A model generated the notes under the pieces. It saw only the letters and a program-made list of their open reading frames with translations, was not told the origin of the DNA and did no database searches. The position numbers were made by a program, and so were the translations under genes. A DNA stretch of 16,481 bases from contig JAEVZQ010000028.1 of the NCBI GenBank assembly GCA_023392135.1, positions 1 through 16,481 on the forward strand, given 5' to 3'. Source of the DNA: Pseudomonadota bacterium. Its GTDB lineage: Bacteria; Pseudomonadota; Alphaproteobacteria; Rhizobiales; Hyphomicrobiaceae. Positions 14,056 to 16,481 of this stretch are shown piece after piece. Numbering within the stretch: position 1 is the first letter of the stretch; each line of letters starts with the position of its first letter.

Positions 14056-15381
14056 ATGAACATCGAGCGGACCGAACGACCTTCGATCCATACGGGAAAC
14101 ACAGAGAAAATACGCATATCGCGACGCGCATTCGGCAAGGGTGCCGCCGGCGCATTGGCAGCCGCCATCTTGCCGGAGTTTGGCATCGCACGTGCGGCCC
14201 CGGCTGGTTTCGCTGCGCTCGACGCGATGCTCGACGGGTTCGTCGCAAGCGGGTCCGTGCCGGGACTTGTTGCCCTCGTGGCTCGAGGCGACACGGTTCA
14301 CGTCCACACCGCCGGGGTGCGGAACATCGCGTCCGGCGCACCCATGCAGCGCGACAGCATTTTCGCCGTCGCCTCGATCGGCAAGCCGATCACCGCGGTT
14401 TCGGCTCTGATCCTCGTCGAGGATGGTGTGCTGGACCTGGACGCGCCCGTCGACAAGTGGCTGCCCGAGCTAGCGAACAGGCGTGTCATCCGCAGTCTCC
14501 AGAGTGATCTCGACGACACCGTTCCGGCGGAGCGGCCGATCACGCTTCGGGATCTGTTGACCCTGCGCATGGGGCTTGGCGCCGTGTTCGCCGATCCGTC
14601 CGGCTCACCCCTCCTGAAGCGGATGGCCGAGCTTGAAATTTCCCCCGGGCCCAAGTTGTTCGGCAGCGGTGCGGATGAGTTCATGCGCAGGCTGGGCTCG
14701 CTTCCACTCGTGCACCAGCCCGGCGAGCGCTGGCTCTATCACACGGGCCTCGATGTTGCCGGCGTTCTGATCGAACGCGCAAGCGGCAAAAGTCTCGAAA
14801 CTTTCCAGCGCGAGCGCATTTTCGAGCCGCTCGGAATGGCCAATACCGGCTTTTATGTACCGCGCGAGGCCGCCGCGCGGCTCGTCACCTGCTATTGGCG
14901 CAATCCTCAAACGAACGCCCTGGAAGTGTGGAATCCCGCCTCCGGCAAAAGCTTCGCCGAGCGGCCGCCCTTCGAAGCCGGCGGAGGCGGCCACGTTTCC
15001 ACGGTCTACGACTACCTCGCCTTTGGCCGTTTGCTGCTCGGCAAAGGCGAATATCGCGGCCGGCGTATCCTCTCGGGAAGGAGCGTCGAGACCATGCTGA
15101 CGGATCACATCACGCCGGAACAGAAGGCGGCTTCGCCCTTTTTCCCGAATTTCTGGGACAAGCACGGCTGGGGCTTTGGCATTGCCGTCATCACGAAGCC
15201 CGACGAAATTTCGCCGGTGCCAGGCCGGTTCGGATGGTGGGGCGGATTCGGGACGACGTTCTACGTCGACCCGCACACCGAAACAGTCGCGCTGCTGTTC
15301 ACACAAAAGATGATGGGCGGCGCCGACGACACGATGATGAGTGAGGAGTTTCTGAAGCACGCTTTCCGCCAGAGCGCCTGA
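14056..15381 (+). CDS. Tat-exported class C beta-lactamase-like serine hydrolase
   Basis: This 441-residue protein has a twin-arginine signal: SRRAFGK (22-28), then a hydrophobic run ending ARA near residue 47, so export of the folded protein is expected. The catalytic domain has the nucleophile motif SIGK (S107 and K110), a tyrosine in WLYHTG (Y228) where class C enzymes have Y-x-N, and WWGGFGT (394-400) near the C-terminus where the KTG-like motif usually sits. [13 protein letters not shown] (254-266) is typical of the esterase and D-aminopeptidase-like branch, so esterase or peptidase activity is as likely as beta-lactam hydrolysis. Resistance should not be assumed. The start at 14056 is chosen for its GGAG and for the short region before the Tat motif. 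It is transcribed divergently from the CPBP gene. Confidence 0.85.
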   Translation: MNIERTERPSIHTGNTEKIRISRRAFGKGAAGALAAAILPEFGIARAAPAGFAALDAMLDGFVASGSVPGLVALVARGDTVHVHTAGVRNIASGAPMQRDSIFAVASIGKPITAVSALILVEDGVLDLDAPVDKWLPELANRRVIRSLQSDLDDTVPAERPITLRDLLTLRMGLGAVFADPSGSPLLKRMAELEISPGPKLFGSGADEFMRRLGSLPLVHQPGERWLYHTGLDVAGVLIERASGKSLETFQRERIFEPLGMANTGFYVPREAAARLVTCYWRNPQTNALEVWNPASGKSFAERPPFEAGGGGHVSTVYDYLAFGRLLLGKGEYRGRRILSGRSVETMLTDHITPEQKAASPFFPNFWDKHGWGFGIAVITKPDEISPVPGRFGWWGGFGTTFYVDPHTETVALLFTQKMMGGADDTMMSEEFLKHAFRQSA

Positions 15382-15426
15382 GCGGCCGAGCCCAACAATA
15401 GCAAGCCAGCAACAACGCTTTGATCA

Positions 15427-15513
15427 CCTCTCCCGTTGGGAGAGGTCGGCCCGCAGGGCCGGGCGAGGGGTTACAACGGCAGCAGTCGGCGGAACCCCTC
15501 ACTCTGGTGAGGG
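15427..15513 (+). repeat. Composite palindromic repeat element
   Basis: Several inverted repeats are nested in 87 bases. CCTCTCCC (15427-15434) pairs with GGGAGAGG (15438-15445). CGGCCC (15447-15452) pairs with GGGCCG (15456-15461). GAGGGGTT (15465-15472) pairs with AACCCCTC (15493-15500). CCCTCAC (15496-15502) pairs with GTGAGGG (15507-15513), so the last two pairings compete. The first palindrome shares its core with the element at 10199-10219. This is the look of a dispersed REP-like intergenic repeat. Confidence 0.7.
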
Positions 15514-15562
15514 ATATGGGCGAAAGCTCGACCTTTCTCGCTTTAAACCGGAAACGTTCCAG

Positions 15563-15593
15563 CGCACCAGTCCGGATGCCCCGGGCTGGTGCG
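15563..15593 (+). terminator. Strong 13-base-pair hairpin, possible terminator
   Basis: CGCACCAG (15563-15570) pairs with CTGGTGCG (15586-15593). The stem continues inward as TCCGG (15571-15575) against CCGGG (15581-15585), with one G-T wobble and the loop ATGCC. TTCGTTT follows, a poor but T-rich tail. It could end transcription from the hydrolase gene or act in the glnH leader. Confidence 0.4.
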
Positions 15594-15627
15594 TTCGTTT
15601 GCGTGCGAGCGCGCGCAAATTTTGGAG

Positions 15628-15656
15628 GCGACATCCCGCAGAAAGCATTGTAGATT
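15628..15656 (+). promoter_or_regulatory. Weak promoter candidate for glnH
   Basis: GCGACA (15628-15633) and TAGATT (15651-15656), separated by 17 bases, each match four of six sigma-70 consensus positions. They lie about 57 bases before the glnH ATG. Confidence 0.22.
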
Positions 15657-15698
15657 TGCACGGGCCGCGCTCCCGTCGAACCTGCGCGCGCTTCAGAA

Positions 15699-15703
15699 AG
15701 GGG
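15699..15703 (+). promoter_or_regulatory. Ribosome binding site for glnH
   Basis: AGGGG lies nine bases before the ATG at 15713. It supports that start over the in-frame start at 15599, which would put 38 charged residues before the signal peptide. Confidence 0.65.
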
Positions 15704-15712
15704 TACTGCATC

Positions 15713-16459
15713 ATGAAAGTCCGACAGCTACTTTTTGCAGCCGTTGCCGCGCTTTCCGCGTCCGCATTCGCGCAGGCCAGCAGCGCCGCAGATCTGGTGG
15801 TGGCGACCGATACGGCCTTCGTTCCCTTCGAGTTCAAGGAGGGCGACAAGTACGTCGGCTTCGACATCGACATGTGGGACACGATCGCGAAGGAGATCGG
15901 TGTCACCTACACGCTGCAGCCGATGGACTTCAACGGCATCATCCCCGCATTGCAGACGAAGCAGGTTGACGTTGCGCTGGCCGGCATCACCATCAAGGAC
16001 GAGCGCAAGAAGGTGATCGACTTTTCAGACGGGTACTATGATAGCGGCTTCCTGCTCATGGTCCCAAATGACAGCGGCATCATAGGACCAGAGGATCTCA
16101 AAGGCAAAACGCTCGCGGTCAAGACCGGAAATTCGGCGACCGATTACGCCAAGGAGCATTTCAAGGAGACGGAGCTTCGGCAATTTCCGAATATCGACAA
16201 CGCCTATCTGGAGTTGCAGACAGGCCGTGTCGACGCCGCCATGCACGACACGCCCAACGTGCTCTATTACGTCGCGACTGCCGGCAAGGGCCGCGTGAAA
16301 GCGGTCGGAACGCAGATGATGGCGCACGAGTACGGCATCGGCTATCCGAAGGGCAGCCCGCTGGTCGAAAAGGTCAACAAGGCGCTGGCGAATATGAAGG
16401 CAGATGGCCGTTATAACGCCATTTATAAGAAGTGGTTCGGTGCAGAGCCCAAGAGCTGA
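15713..16459 (+). CDS. glnH: Glutamine ABC transporter periplasmic binding protein
   Basis: This 248-residue periplasmic solute-binding protein (SBP family 3) captures L-glutamine for an ABC importer. Residues 1 to about 26 form a Sec signal peptide (KVR, a hydrophobic core, then ASSA before ADLVVATD). The mature part reads very like enterobacterial GlnH as I remember it: [60 protein letters not shown] and YKKWFG are shared, and total length is the same. ALAGIT and the DFSDGYY strand are ligand-cleft landmarks of the family. The permease and ATPase genes (glnP and glnQ) usually follow, but only 22 bases remain in the window. A related amino acid such as glutamate is a less likely ligand. Confidence 0.92.
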   Translation: MKVRQLLFAAVAALSASAFAQASSAADLVVATDTAFVPFEFKEGDKYVGFDIDMWDTIAKEIGVTYTLQPMDFNGIIPALQTKQVDVALAGITIKDERKKVIDFSDGYYDSGFLLMVPNDSGIIGPEDLKGKTLAVKTGNSATDYAKEHFKETELRQFPNIDNAYLELQTGRVDAAMHDTPNVLYYVATAGKGRVKAVGTQMMAHEYGIGYPKGSPLVEKVNKALANMKADGRYNAIYKKWFGAEPKS

Positions 16460-16481
16460 ACCTTAGTGCCTCACCATCCCG

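Larger units (their letters stand above)
15382..15712. other. Gene-free gap with repeat elements before glnH
   Basis: No convincing gene is visible on either strand. The left half holds a composite palindromic repeat (15427-15513), the middle a long hairpin (15563-15593), and the right part a weak promoter candidate and the glnH ribosome binding site. Confidence 0.6.

Noticed and set aside
14605..15360. - strand open frame (251 codons) opposite the serine hydrolase
   Set aside because: The + strand has a Tat signal and the SIGK nucleophile motif, whereas the - strand product has no family features.
15587..15602. Sigma-54-like TGG...TTTGC upstream of glnH
   Set aside because: The GG and GC pairs are 11 bases apart and not the required 10, and the TGG is part of the 15563-15593 hairpin stem.
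1..16481. CRISPR array, tRNA or rRNA gene, insertion sequence, or defence system
   Set aside because: I saw no regularly spaced repeats, RNA gene signatures, transposase motifs or terminal inverted repeats anywhere in the window.

Overview
This window comes from a GC-rich bacterial chromosome, most likely an alphaproteobacterium of the Hyphomicrobiales (Rhizobiales) type. That placement is inference. It rests on the GC-rich codon use, the frequent GTG starts, the protein family mix, and the short CTCTCCC/GGGAGAG palindromes between genes, which are common in that group. No rRNA or tRNA gene is present to settle it.

Positions 1-13084 are the right-hand part of a surface polysaccharide (exopolysaccharide, capsule or O-antigen) gene cluster, all on the + strand. 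In order it holds an EpsG/Wzy-like membrane polymerase (24-989), a GT4 glycosyltransferase (1041-2270), an AsnB-type glutamine amidotransferase (2270-4210), a SAM methyltransferase (4210-5013), a fused two-domain sugar oxidoreductase (start corrected to 5019, to 7163), a heparinase II/III-like lyase (7209-8888), a WbuB-like GT4 glycosyltransferase (8890-10161), UDP-GlcNAc 2-epimerase WecB (10254-11363) and a UDP-HexNAc 6-dehydrogenase (11729-13084). From 1041 to 10161 the genes overlap or nearly touch, with TGATG stop/start fusions at 2268-2272 and 4208-4212, so they look like one operon. WecB follows a palindromic repeat. The dehydrogenase follows a 365-base gene-free gap that contains an extended -10 promoter motif.

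Read together, WecB and the dehydrogenase would supply UDP-HexNAc uronic acids (ManNAcA or GlcNAcA). The AsnB-like enzyme could amidate such a uronic acid, the methyltransferase could decorate the sugar, and the two GT4 enzymes would assemble the repeat unit for the polymerase. The paired two-domain oxidoreductase and signal-less heparinase are the least understood part. No flippase, initiating sugar-phosphate transferase or chain-length regulator is seen, so the cluster continues to the left of the window.

Positions 13104-16459 are unrelated to the cluster: a CPBP-family intramembrane protease on the - strand (13104-13856), a divergent Tat-exported class C beta-lactamase-like serine hydrolase (14056-15381), a 331-base gap with a composite palindromic repeat and a strong hairpin (15382-15712), and glnH, the periplasmic glutamine-binding protein (15713-16459). 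The permease and ATPase genes expected with glnH would lie beyond the right edge.
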